NCBI RefSeq assembly: GCF_964355755.1 | Contig: NC_092678.1 | Location: 24,594,365-24,658,364 of the forward strand | DNA from: Antedon mediterranea | Lineage: Eukaryota > Echinodermata > Crinoidea > Comatulida > Antedonidae | Direction: 5' to 3' | Length of the DNA stretch: 64,000 bases | Part shown: piece after piece, positions 46,140-58,200 of the stretch | Layout: every line of letters starts with the position of its first letter | Position numbering within the stretch: the stretch's first letter is position 1 | Notes under the pieces: generated by a model | The model's input: the letters and a program-made list of their open reading frames with translations, nothing else | What the model was told of the DNA's origin: nothing | The model's database searches: none | Position numbers and translations under genes: made by a program

Positions 46140-47439
46140 TATTTTAACCATTTCAAGTTTGTAAAAAAAAACAAATTTGAGTAAAGTAATCTTTTTAAAA
46201 TGTTTCAAATGTTAGAATTAAGTATAAATTAAATTAAATAATTTTTTCAGTGATATTGTACAAAAAATGAAACTTGCATCTTGAAGTGAAATCCAAGAAA
46301 CATCGTTTCTTTTATTTTTCTTCCGATACAAAATAAAAAAAAAACAATACATATTTTGTTATTTATAAGTTACAAATAACATCGAATTCGAGTCAAAAAC
46401 AAAATAATGTTTTGCGGAGATAAGAAAATGATTCCGTTACAGACCTTTTTTATTTTTCCTCTCAATTACTGTTTTTACCGAATGTTAATTTTGTAATGAT
46501 AAAATAAGATCTTTTGTTTGTTTTGCATTTGTGTGTTTAGTTTCTATTATTGAAGGAGTTAATTGTAATTTCAGCAGTCCGATCGACCGGCCGACAAGGG
46601 ACACAAGGCTGGAATTGAAGCGATATCACATTAATATTACACCGGTAATGATTTTATTTATTTATTTATTTTATGTCTTTAGGCAATGTGGCCAAGGATT
46701 ACCAATAGTGAATTAATCACTGTCATATCAGATAGGTGGTAATCCCCCTGATACAGGGGCTATTGTGTGAACCAGTTCACCGGGCCGGGTAACCCCCTAC
46801 TCTTTTTCGAATAATGAACTGGGTTCTTTAAAGTACACACAGGTTACGGTATAATGATCGTAATGGTATAGTATTTTCTGCAGCAGCACATGCATATTCA
46901 AGTTTCCCGCGTCACGTCTGGGAATAGCTCATTTAAATATCAATGCATCACTGCACACAATAATAACAAACATGGAATAATATTGGCTCTGCACGTCGTC
47001 GACAACAGACATTTAAAGACGTTTGCTAGCGTAAAATCTCAGGACGTGAAACAATGATGTTTTAAAGGTAAGCAATAATTTTAAACAAAATATAGATTTA
47101 GATGTTATTAATAAAAGCCCAGTAGTTGGCTAGGCCTAGCATTGAGTCAAACTAACCTCAACTCCTCCCAATAGGAAGCACGTGGTTGATATAGCTTAAT
47201 ATTGGGGTAACATATGTATAGTCAAACAAATTGGTCTTAATACGAATTTATTAGGAGATTCAACATTGTTTAATTAGACTAACATCTTCTTTAGCAATCT
47301 GTCTTTATTTAAGAAGTTTTTTGAGTAGATGTGTGGATTTAAATTAAATGTCATCAATCAATCAATTTTTAAAGTTTCATATTTCCATAATTCAAAATGG
47401 ATTTTAATTGATACAGTTAACTTATTGGTACAGGTACAG
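46140..47439. other. Non-coding stretch with a SINE-core fragment
   Basis: At 46736-46860, GGTAATCCCCCTGATACAGG, GGGTAACCCCCTACTC and GAACTGGGTTCTTTAAAGTA match the SINE family at 60471-60590. An exon-like segment at 46575-46644 (TTTCAG acceptor; SPIDRPTRDTRLELKRYHIN; donor GTAATG) has no recognisable homology. Confidence 0.45.
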
Positions 47440-50400
47440 GTAAATTCGTGCAGGCAACTTAATTACATTGTAGAGTAGAGGGAACTGAATTGGTATGTGT
47501 TTGTACTTCACAGGCAATTAACTATTATTATTATAATTATTGTTGGTCACATTGAGGCTAGCAGTGTGAATTTCATGTAGACGGGGCCCTATTATTAATT
47601 CGTACACGTAGTGTTACGGGTATTAGTACAGCTTAATTGGTATATAGGTAGCTTAATTGGTAAACGTTGTCTTTATTAGTACATGAGCTAACTTGGTAAA
47701 ACCAACTTTATTAGTACAAGCTTTATTAGTACAGCTTATCTGATATAGGAGCTTAATTTGTACGGGTAGCTCAATTGAGTTCAGGTAACTTTATTAGTAC
47801 AGGAGTTTTGGTACAGGTACCTTCATTGGGCACAAACAATTTTATTAGTACAGGATCTTAATTGAGTTCAGGCAACTTTATTAGTACAGGAGCTTTATTG
47901 GTACAGGTACCTTCATTGGGTACACTCAACTTTATTGGTACAGGAGCTTTGGTACAGGCACCTTTATTGGGTACAAGCAACTTTATTAGTAAAGGATCTT
48001 AATTGAGTTCAGGCAACTTTATTAGTACAGTAGCTTTATTGGTACACGCAACAAATTACGATATTATCATTAACGTTTGGTCTCAGGTACCTTCGTTGAG
48101 TACAAGCAGCGTTTTTAGTACAGCTAATTGGTGGTAGTAGTACTGCAGGTTTTATCCCTAATTCGTACACGTCGTGATCATACAGTTGAATTTGTACAGG
48201 GGCTTCATTGGTATAGGTACTCATTGGGTACACTCAACTTGATTGGTACATGAGCTTTGGTACAGGTACCTTCATTGGGTACAAGCAACTTTATTAGTAC
48301 AGGGGCTTTGGTACAGGTACCTTCGTTGGGTACAAGCAACTTTATTAGTACAGGAGCTTTATTGGTAACAGGTACCTTTATTGGGTACAAGCAACTTTAT
48401 TACTACAGGAGCTTAATTGAATTTAGGCAACTTTATTAGTACAGGAGCTTTGGTACAGGCACCATCATTGGGTACAACTAACTGTATTAGTACAGGAGCT
48501 TTGGTACAGGTATCTCCATTGGTTACAAGCAACTTTATTAGTACAGGATCTTAATTGAGTACACAGGCAACTTTATTAGTACAGGAGCTTTGGTACAGGT
48601 ACCTTCGTTGGGTACAAGCAACGTTATTAGTACAGGAGCTTTGGTACAAGCACCTTCATTGGGTACAACCAACTGTATTACTGTAGTACATGAGCTCTGG
48701 TACATGTATCTCCATTGGGTACAAGCAATTTTATTAGTACAGGATCTTAATTGAGTTTAGGCAACTTTATTAGTACAGGAGCTTTGGTACAGGTACCTTC
48801 GTTGGGTACAAGCAACTTTATTAGTACAGGAGCTTTGGTACAGGTACCTTCATTGGGTACACGCAACTTTATTCGTACAGGAGCTTTGGTACAGGTACCT
48901 TCGTTGAGTACAAGCAACGTATTTTAGTACAGCTTAATTGGTGGTAGTAGTACTGCAGGTTTCATCCGTAATTCGTACACGTCGTGATCATACAGTTGAA
49001 TTTGTACAGGGGCTCCATTGGTATAGGTACCCATTGGGTACACTCAACTTTATTGGTACATGAGCTTTGGTGCAGGCACCTTCATTGGTAACAACCAACT
49101 GTATTAGTACATGAGCTTTGGTACAGGTACCTTCGTTGGGTACACGCAACTTTATTAGTACAGGAGCTTTGGTACAGGTACCTTCGTTGAGTACAAGCAA
49201 CTTTATTAGTACAAGAGCTTAATTGAGTTTAGCAACTTTATTAGTACAGGAGCTTTAATGGTACAGGTACCTTCATTGGGTACACGCAACTTTATTAGTA
49301 CAGGAGCTTTGGTACGGGTACCTTCGTTGGGTACAACCAACTGTATTAGTACAGGAGCTCTGGTATAGGTATCTCCATTGGGTACAAGCAGCTTTATTAG
49401 TACAGGATCTTAATTGAGTACAGGCAACTTTGTTAGTACAGGAGCTTTGGTACAGGTACCTTCGTTGGGTACACGCAACTTTATTAGTACAGAAGCTTTA
49501 TTGGTACAAGTACCTTCGTTGGGTACACGCAACTTTATTAGTACAGGGGCTTTGGTACAGGTACCTTCGTTGGGTACAAGCAACTTTATTAGTACAGGAG
49601 CTTTATTGGTAACAGGTACCTTTATTGGGTACACGCATCTCTATTAGTACAGGAGCTTTGGTACAGGTACCTTCGTTGAGTACAAGCAACTTTATTACTA
49701 CAGGAGCTTAATTGAGTTTAGGCAACTTTATTAGTACAGGAGCTTTGGTACAGGCTCCATCATTGGGTACAACTAACTGTATTAGTACAGGAGCTTTGGT
49801 ACAGGTATCTCCATTGGGTACAAGCAGCTTTATTAGTACAGGATCTTAATTGAGTACACAGGCAACTTTATTAGTACAGGAGCTTTGGTACAGGTACCTT
49901 CATTGGGTACAAGCAACGTTATTAGTACAGGAGCTTTGGTACAAGCACCTTCATTGGGTACAACCAACTGTATTACTGTAGTACATGAGCTCTGGTACAG
50001 GTATCTCCATTGGGTACAAGCAGCTTTATTAGTACATGATCTTAATTGAGTTTAGACAACTTTATTAGTACAGGAGCTTTGGTACAGGTACCTTCGTTGG
50101 GTACACGCAACTTTATTAGTACAGGAGCTTTGGTACAGGTACCTTCATAGGGTACACGCAACTTTATTCGTACAGAAGCTTTGGTACAGGTACCTTCGTT
50201 GAGTACAAGCAACGTTTTTTAGTACAGCTTAATTGGTGGTAGTAGTACTGCAGGTTTCATCCGTAATTCGTACACGTCGTGATCATACAGTTGAATTTGT
50301 ACAGGGGCTCTATTGGTATAGGTACCCATTGGGTACACTCAACTTTATTGGTACATGAGCTTTGGTGCAGGCACCTTCATTGGTAACAACCAACTGTATT

Positions 50401-53121
50401 AGTACAAGAGCTCTGGTACAGGTATCTCCATTGGGTACAAGCAATTTTATTAGTACAGGATCTTAATTGAGTTTAGGCAACTTTATTAGTACAGGAGCTT
50501 TGGTACAGGTACCTTCGTTGGGTACACGCAACTTTATTAGTACAGGAGCTTTGGTACAGGTACCTTCATTGGGTACACGCAACTTTATTAGTACAAGAGC
50601 TTTGGTACAGGTACCTTCGTTGGGTACAACCAACTGTATTAGTACAGGAGCTCTGGTATAGGTATCTCAATTGGGTACAAGCAGCTTTATTAGTACAGGA
50701 TCTTAATTGAGTACACGCAACTTTATTAGTACAGGAGCTTTGGTACAGGTACCTTCGTTGGGTACAAGCAACGTATTTTAGTACAGCTTAATTGGTGGTA
50801 GTAGTACTGCAGGTTTCATCCGTAATTCGTACACGTCGTGATCATACAGTTGAATTTGTACAGGGGCTCCATTGGTATAGGTACCCATTGGGTACACTCA
50901 ACTTTATTGGTACATGAGCTTTGGTGCAGGCACCTTCATTGGTAACAACCAACTGTATTAGTACATGAGCTTTGGTACAGGTACCTTCGTTGGGTACACG
51001 CAACTTTATTAGTACAGGAGCTTTGGTACAGGTACCTTCGTTGAGTACAAGCAACTTTATTAGTACAAGAGCTTAATTGAGTTTAGCAACTTTATTAGTA
51101 CAGGAGCTTTATTGGTACAGGTACCTTCATTGGGTACACGCAACATTATTAGTACAGGAGCTTTGGTACGGGTACCTTCGTTGGGTACAACCAACTGTAT
51201 TAGTACAGGAGCTCTGGTATAGGTATCTCCATTGGGTACAAGCAGCTTTATTAGTACAGGATCTTAATTGAGTACAGGCAACTTTGTTAGTACAGGAGCT
51301 TTGGTACAGGTACCTTCGTTGGGTACACGCAACTTTATTAGTACAGAAGCTTTATTGGTACAAGTACCTTCGTTGGGTACACGCAACTTTATTCGTACAG
51401 GGGCTTTGGTACAGGTACCTTCGTTGGGTACAAGCAACTTTATTAGTACAGGAGCTTTATTGGTAACAGGTACCTTTATTGGGTACACGCAACTCTATTA
51501 GTACAGGAGCTTTGGTACAGGTACCTTCGTTGAGTACAAGCAACTTTATTACTACAGGAGCTTAATTGAGTTTAGGCAACTTTATTAGTACAGGAGCTTT
51601 GGTACAGGCTCCATCATTGGGTACAACTAACTGTATTAGTACAGGAGCTTTGGTACAGGCACCATCATTGGGTACAACTAACTGTATTAGTACAGGAGCT
51701 CTGGTATAGGTATCTCCATTGGGTACAAGCAGCTTTATTAGTACAGGATCTTAATTGAGTACACAGGCAACTTTATTAGTACAGGAGCTTTGGTACAGGT
51801 ACCTTCGTTGGGTACAAGCAACGTTATTAGTACAGGAGCTTTGGTACAAGCACCTTCATTGGGTACAACCAACTGTATTACTGTAGTACATGAGCTCTGG
51901 TACAGGTATCTCCATTGGGTACAAGCAGCTTTATTAGTACATGATCTTAATTGAGTTTAGACAACTTTATTAGTACAGGAGCTTTGGTACAGGTACCTTC
52001 GTTGGGTACACGCAACTTTATTAGTACAGGAGCTTTGGTACAGGTACCTTCATAGGGTACACGCAACTTTATTCGTACAGAAGCTTTGGTACAGGTACCT
52101 TCGTTGAGTACAAGCAACGTTTTTTAGTACAGCTTAATTGGTGGTAGTAGTACTGCAGGTTTCATCCGTAATTCGTACACGTCGTGATCATACAGTTGAA
52201 TCTGTACAGGGGCTCCATTGGTATAGGTACCCATTGGGTACACTCAACTTTATTGGTACATGAGCTTTGGTGCAGGCACCTTCATTGGTAACAACCAACT
52301 GTATTAGTACAAGAGCTCTGGTACAGGTATCTCCATTGGGTACAAGCAATTTTATTAGTACAGGATCTTAATTGAGTTTAGGCAACTTTATTAGTACAGG
52401 AGCTTTGGTACAGGTACCTTCGTTGGGTACACGCAACTTTATTAGTACAGGAGCTTTGGTACAGGTACCTTCATTGGGTACACGCAACTTTATTAGTACA
52501 GGAGCTTTGGTACAGGTACCTTCGTTGGGTACAACCAACTGTATTAGTACAGGAGCTCTGGTATAGGTATCTCAATTGGGTACAAGCAGCTTTATTAGTA
52601 CAGGATCTTAATTGAGTACACGCAACTTTATTAGTACAGGAGCTTTGGTACAGGTACCTTCGTTGGGTACAACCAACTGTATTAGTACAGGAGCTCTGGT
52701 ATAGGTATCTCAATTGGGTACAAGCAGCTTTATTAGTACAGGATCTTAATTGAGTACAGGCAACTTTGTTAGTACAGGAGCTTTGGTACTTTGAATTACA
52801 TATACAGTACCCTATTAATAATTCGCACACGCATACTTTTATACAGGTTTATAGGGTACAGGCAACTTTATTAGGACGGTACAGGTGCTACTTTAGTTGG
52901 GCAACTTAACTATTATTAATATCATTATTGTTTTGTGACATTGTGGCTCTAGCTGTGTCTGAGAATGTAAATAGGGCTTTATTAATAATTCGTTCACGCA
53001 TTTATACAGGTTTATATGGTACAGGCAACTTTATTAGCTTACTTAGTAGTTGTAAGGGCAACTTAAATATTATTAATCATTTTTATTTTGTGAAATTGTG
53101 GCTCTTAGCTGTGAGAATGCC

Positions 53122-53240
53122 CTGAGGGTGTGTGGCGCAGTGTGTTGGACGTTCGACTACTGATCGTCTACTGACTGGGGTTGTTCAGCGCGTTGAGACC
53201 TTGCTTATATGCGCTTTATAAGAATGAACTATTATAAATA
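53122..53240 (+). mobile_element. tRNA-derived SINE
   Basis: The head has GTGTGGCGCAGTGTGTTGGACG (box A-like TGGCGCAGTG). The 3' module is GCGCGTTGAGACCTTGCTTA, ATATGCGCTTTATAAGAATG and ATTATAAATA. This head-plus-tail layout, with the GCGC...TTATAAGAA tail, is typical of deuterostome and other invertebrate SINEs. It is inserted in diverged edge units of the 51-bp satellite. Confidence 0.65.
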
Positions 53241-53518
53241 GGGCCCCATTATTAATTCGTACACGTATACGTGACTTTATAGCAACTTTATTAATACAGA
53301 CCTTATATCAGCTTAATTTGTAGATCAGAAAACTGATTTATTATCTCTTTTGATCGCGACATTATGCCCCAATTGGGCCTAATTTTAATTCGTTTTCACG
53401 TAGTATAACTTTGTATAGGGTACAGGCAACTTTACTGGTAGGCTACATGGCTTAATTGGTACCTGTATTGGGTACAAGCACTAGTAAATACAAAAACTAA
53501 CTATTATTATCATTATTG

Positions 53519-53519
<1 letters not shown>

Positions 53520-53549
<30 letters not shown>

Positions 53550-53562
53550 GTTTACTTGTTTG
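53520..53562. repeat. TTAC tetranucleotide microsatellite
   Basis: About six perfect ACTT units followed by degenerate GTTTACTTGTTTGG. Confidence 0.9.
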
Positions 53563-53919
53563 GTCATTGTGGCTTGCTTTTCATATGATTGCTATGTAAA
53601 TTTATTTATAATTCGCACTTTATTTTGTAGGACTTTATTAACTACTGACAAATTGGTAAAGAAGATATGATATATTTTAAATACACATTTAACGTAGATT
53701 ATTAAACTAACTAATTTAACATTTAACATACATATAATAATGTTTCTCCTCCCCCATTACTCTGGCCCTACCCCGTCCCATTTGAAATTGATAAATTGAC
53801 ATACATATATTTCATACTTTTTGATTTAAATTGAAAATTAAATACAAATTAATGTCCAAATGTTACTCTAAATCGTTGTCTTTGCCTGATTAATCAAAAC
53901 TTTTGAAAATATGTCAGTC

Positions 53920-54131
53920 TAAACCGCCGTTTTTCTGTGTTTTACCACTTATATGTCGTTCCAAATCGTATATATTCCGTGTTTTACCATTTTCTCATTT
54001 TAAAAACACGTCAGTCCAAACCGCCTATTTTCCGTGTTTTACCATTTACATGTCGGTCCAAACCGCTAATTTTCCATGTTTTACCAAAAAGAGATGGTAA
54101 AACATGGAAAATTTGCGGTTTGGACCGACAT
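53920..54131. repeat. About 50-bp tandem repeat ending in a long hairpin
   Basis: Units of the form GTCAGTCCAAACCGCC, TTTTCCGTGTTTTACCATTT repeat about four times from 53920. The last unit is followed by its own inverted copy: ATGTCGGTCCAAACCGC at 54050 pairs with GCGGTTTGGACCGACAT ending at 54131, and CATGTTTTACCA pairs with TGGTAAAACATG around AAAAGAGA. The stem is about 37 bp. Confidence 0.85.
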
Positions 54132-54198
54132 TTTTAAAAATTTTTGATTTTTGACCGAAGGTTTAACACTTCGAAAATTTTTTTTTTCTTTCAGGTTG

Positions 54199-54300
54199 AT
54201 TTTTGGCTTAACGTGCTACACTACCGGCTGTGGATCTAGAGATCGCGGGATCGATTCCCGCTATGGGCAAAAAAAAAAAAAAAAAAAAATTAAAAAAAAA
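54199..54300 (+). repeat. tRNA-like element followed by a poly-A tract
   Basis: TTTTGGCTTAACGTGCTACA (box A-like) and GCGGGATCGATTCCCGC (box B with a perfect 5-bp T stem GCGGG/CCCGC) are followed within a few bases by about 20 A residues and further A-rich sequence. This looks like a retroposed tRNA-type transcript or a SINE head. A full cloverleaf could not be drawn by hand. Confidence 0.55.
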
Positions 54301-54394
54301 AATTTTAAATTTAAATAAAATTATTTTCTCCGCATCTTCTCCCATCTCGCCTCCGCTTATCCTCCACTCTCCTCCACCACTATCCATTTCCTTG

Positions 54395-54640
54395 TCCGTT
54401 TCCGATGCGTATCCGATGCCTGTCCGTATCCGATGCCTGTCCGTATCCGATTGCCTGTCCGTATCCGTTTTCCTGTCCATTTTCGATGCCTGTCCGAATC
54501 CGATGCCTGTCCGATTGCCTGTCCGTATCTGATTGCCTGTCCGTATCCGATTGCCTGTCCGTATCCGATTGCCTGTCCGTATCGATTGCCTGTCCGAGTC
54601 ATTTCCAACCATCTCCAAGTGTATCTCCAGGTCCATCTCC
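54395..54640. repeat. 18-bp minisatellite
   Basis: About ten units of GATTGCCTGTCCGTATCC and shortened variants (GATGCCTGTCCGTATCC, 17 bp) are followed by looser GTCCATCTCCAAGTCTATCTC repeats. It lies between two inward-facing tRNA-like elements. Confidence 0.9.
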
Positions 54641-54775
54641 AAGTCTATCTCGTCCAGCACAGCTCTCGAACCACCGACCACATCAGTCATACGTCTGCCC
54701 CTCTGAGCTACCTAGGAACTTACTGAAAGTGTACGTTAATTTGTACGCCATAAACTTATAAAAGCATCAATCGAA
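54640..54775 (-). repeat. tRNA-like element, minus strand
   Basis: On the minus strand the order is CCTAGGTAGCTCAGAGGGGC (box A-like TAGCTCAGAGG) and GGTGGTTCGAGAGCTGTGC (box B-like GGTTCGAGAGC), with typical spacing. It faces the plus-strand element at 54199. Copy of the block at 45735-45910. Confidence 0.55.
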
Positions 54776-54820
54776 AGACGAAGGTTCTTATTTTTTTTTT
54801 TTTTAAGTTAATATGTTCAC

Positions 54821-54893
54821 TTGTGTAGCGCAGCGGTTAGTGCTACTGTATAGTGATTGGAGGGTCACTGGTTCGAGTCCCAGTGATACCGCA
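54821..54893 (+). repeat. tRNA-like element, plus strand
   Basis: Box A-like TAGCGCAGCGG (54826-54836) and box B GGTTCGAGTCC (54870-54880); the D stem GCGC/GTGC can pair and CACTGG/CCAGTG flank the T loop. The anticodon stem does not form well, so this is probably a pseudo-tRNA or SINE head. Preceded by a T-rich run shared with the element at 55130. Confidence 0.55.
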
Positions 54894-54939
54894 CTATTTA
54901 CTTTTGTTTTTTGCAAATTGAATTCAATTTATATAAAAA

Positions 54940-55075
54940 AATTGCACTTGGATTTGAACCCTCGCCAAAGCACACATGTTCAGATCCAATCACACTAGCA
55001 CTCACCAACATGCTACTTGAGGATTTGATGACCAACTAAAGATTCTAAAATACTTTATATTTTGTACATTTTAAT
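54940..55075 (-). repeat. Diverged tRNA-like unit, minus strand
   Basis: TTGGATTTGAACCC (box B on the minus strand) and CAACATGCTACTTGAGGATTT (box A on the minus strand), ending GATTCTAAAATACTTTATA. It aligns in order with the units of the 55203-58404 array and faces the plus-strand element at 54821. Confidence 0.6.
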
Positions 55076-55123
55076 TAATACAAAGGTTCTTAATTTTTTT
55101 TTTTTTAATAGTCTATATGTTAA

Positions 55124-55195
55124 CTTGTGTGGCGCAACGGATAGTGCCATAGTCTAAGGACTAAAGGGTTGCTGGTTCGAACCCCAGAATTGTTA
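55124..55195 (+). repeat. tRNA-like element, plus strand
   Basis: Box A TGGCGCAACGG (55130-55140), box B GGTTCGAACCC (55174-55184), possible anticodon-arm hairpin TAGTC-TAAG-GACTA, D-stem GGC/GCC. It shares its T-rich upstream tract with 54821 and lies directly in front of the minus-strand array. Confidence 0.55.
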
Positions 55196-55202
55196 TATTT
55201 TT

Positions 55203-58200
55203 AATTGAGTTCAATTCAATATAATAAAAATGTATCTGGTTTGATTCGAACCCCTTCTAAACGGGCAAAGGTTTAGATCAAAGTGCAGTAGTCTTAACCA
55301 CCTGAGCCACTTGGGATTTCGATGGATCGCCGCAAATTCTAAGATACTTTATACATTGTAATTGACACAATTTATATATAAATTTAAATGTACCTGGTTG
55401 GATTCGAACCCCTTCTAAACGGGCAAAAGTTTAGATCCAAGTGCAGTGATCTTAACCACCTGAGCCACTTGGGATTTCGATGGATCGCCGCAAATTTTAG
55501 GATACTTTATACATTGTAATTGACTCAATTTATATATAAATTTAAATGTACCCGGTTGGATTCGAACCCCTTCTAAACGGGCAAAAGTTTAGATCCAAGT
55601 GCAGTGGTTTTAACCACCTGAGCCACTTGGGATTTCGATGGATCGCCGCAAATTCTAAGATACTTTATACATTGTAATTGACACAATTTATATATAAATT
55701 TAAATGTACCTGGTTGGATTCGAACCCCTTCTAAACGGGAAAAAGTTTAGATCCATGTGCAGTGATCTTAACCACCTGAGCCACTTGGGATTTCGATGGA
55801 TCGCCGCAAATTCTAAGATACTTTATACATTGTAATTGACTCAATTTATATATAAATTTAAATGTACCCGGTTGGATTCGAACCCCTTCTAAACGGGCAA
55901 AAGTTTAGATCCAAGTGCAGTGATCTTAACCACCTGAGCCACTTGAGATTTCGATGGATCGCCGCAAATTCTAAGATACTTTATACATTGTAATTGACAC
56001 AATTTATATATAAATTTAAATGTACCTGGTTGGATTCGAACCTCTTCTAAACGGGCAAAGGTTTAGATCCAAGTGCAGTGGTCTTAACCACCTGAGCCAC
56101 TTGGGATTTCGATGGATCGCCGCAAATTCTAAGATACTTTATACCTTGTAATTGTCTAAATTTATATATAATTAACCAACTGTACCTGGTTGGATTCGAA
56201 CCCCTTCTAAACAGGTAAAGGTTTAGATCCAAGTGCAGAGTCCGAGTGCAGTGGTCTTAACCACCTGAGCCACTTGGGATTTCGATGGATCGCCGCAAAT
56301 TTTAAGATACTTTATACATTGTAATTGACTCAATTTATATATAAATTTAAATGTACCTGGTTGGATTCGAACCTTTTCTAAACGGGCAAAGGATTAGATC
56401 CAAGTGCAGTGGTCTTAACCACCTGAGCTACTTGAGATTTCGATGGATCGCCGCAAATTCTAAGATACTTTATACATTGTAATTGACACAATTTATATAT
56501 AAATTTAAATGTACCTGGTTGGATTGGAACCTCTTCTAAACGGGCAAAGGTTTAGATCCAAGTGCAGTGGTCTTAACCACCTGAGCCACTTGGGATTTCG
56601 ATGGATCGCCGCAAATTCTAAGATACTTTATACATTGCAATTGACACAATTTATATATAAATTAAATGTAACTGGTTGGATTCGAACCCCTTCTAAACGG
56701 GAAAAAGTTTAGATCCAAGTGCAGTGATCTTAACCACCTGAACCACTTGGGATTTCGATGGATCGCCGCAAATTCTAAGATACTTTATACCTTGTAATTG
56801 TCTAAATTTATATATAATTAACCAACTGTACCTGGTTGGATTCGAACCCCTTCTAAACAGGTAAAGGGGTAGATCCAAGTGCAGAGTCCGAGTGCAGTGG
56901 TCTTAACCACCTGAGCCACTTGGGATTTCGATGGATCGCCGCAAATTCTAAGATACTTTATACATTGTAATTGTCTAAATTTATATATAATTAAACAACT
57001 GTACATGATTGGATTCGAACCCCTGCTAAACGGGTAAAGGTTTAGATCCAAGTGCAGTGATCTTAACCACCTGAGCCACTTGGGATTTCGATGGATCGCC
57101 GCAAATTTTAAGATACTTTATACATTGTAATTGACTCAATTTATATATAAATTTAAATGTACCCGGTTGGATTCGAACCCCTTCTAAACGGGCAAAAGTT
57201 TAGATCCAAGTGCAGTGATCTTAACCACCTGAGCCACTTGGGATTTCGATGGATCGCCGCAAATTTTAAGATACTTTATACATTGTAATTGACTCAATTT
57301 ATATATAAATTTAAATGTACCTGGTTGGATTCGAACCTTTTCTAAACGGGCAAAGGATTAGATCCAAGTGCAGTGGTCTTAACCACCTGAGCTACTTGAG
57401 ATTTCGATGGATCGCCGCAAATTCTAAGATACTTTATACATTGTAATTGACACAATTTATATATAAATTTAAATGTTCCTGGTTGGCTTTGAACCCGTTC
57501 TAAACAGGTAAAGGTTTAGATCCAAGTGCAGAGTCCAAGTGCAGTGGTCTTAACCACCTGAGCCACTTGGGATTTCGATGGATCACCGCAAATTCTAAAA
57601 TACTTAATACCTTGTAATTGTCTAAATTAATATATAATTAAACAACTGTACCTGGTTGGATTCGAACCCCTTCTAAACGGGCAAAGGTTTAGATCCAAGT
57701 ACAGTGGTCTTAACCACCTGAGCCACTTGGGATTTCGATGGATCGCCGCAAATTCTAAGATACTTTATACCTTGTAATTGGCTAAATTTATATATAATTA
57801 AACAACTGTACCTGGTTGGATTCGAACCCCTTCTAAACGGGCAAAGGTTAGATCCAAGTGCAGTGGTCTTAACCACCTGAGCCACTTGGGATTTCGATGG
57901 ATCGCCGCAAATTCTAAGATACTTTATACCTTGTAATTGTCTAAATTTATATATAATTAACCAACTGTACCTGGTTGGATTTGAACCCCATCTAAACGGG
58001 CAAAGGTTTAGATCCAAGTGCAGTGGATGGTCTTAACCACCTGAGCCACTTGGGATTTCGATGGATCGCCGCCAATTCTAAGATACTTTATACCTTGTAA
58101 TTGTCTAAATTTATATATAATTAACCAACTGTACCTGGTTGGATTCGAACCCCTTCTAACTTCTAAGCAGGTAAAGGTTTAAATCCAAGTGCAGAGTCCG

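Larger units (their letters stand above)
47440..53660. repeat. 51-bp-unit satellite with a 1.85-1.9-kb higher-order repeat
   Basis: The core (about 47790-52795) is built of 51-bp units of the form GGAGCTTTGGTACAGGTACC, TTCGTTGGGTACACGCAACT, TTATTAGTACA, with variants such as TATCTCCATTGG and CTTAATTGAG. A longer spacer (AATTGGTGGTAGTAGTACTG, TTCGTACACGTCGTGATCAT) recurs at about 48115, 48930, 50230, 50785 and 52135. Sequence at 48988 onward reappears 1854 bp later (50842), and after one extra 51-bp unit near 51640 the offset becomes 1905 bp, so about 48.95-50.8 kb was duplicated as a block. Both edges (47440-47790 and 52800-53660) hold diverged longer units (ATTATTAATTCGTACACG, GTGACATTGTGGCTCTAGCT). 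Frames through it are artefacts of the 51-bp period. Confidence 0.95.

Noticed and set aside
46575-46644. Exon-like segment SPIDRPTRDTRLELKRYHIN with acceptor and donor
   Set aside because: Plausible splice sites but no recognisable homology and no neighbouring exon in frame; mentioned only in the region entry.
48036-52830. Numerous 60-119-codon frames in the 51-bp array
   Set aside because: 51 is a multiple of three; the frames contain only the repeat peptide.
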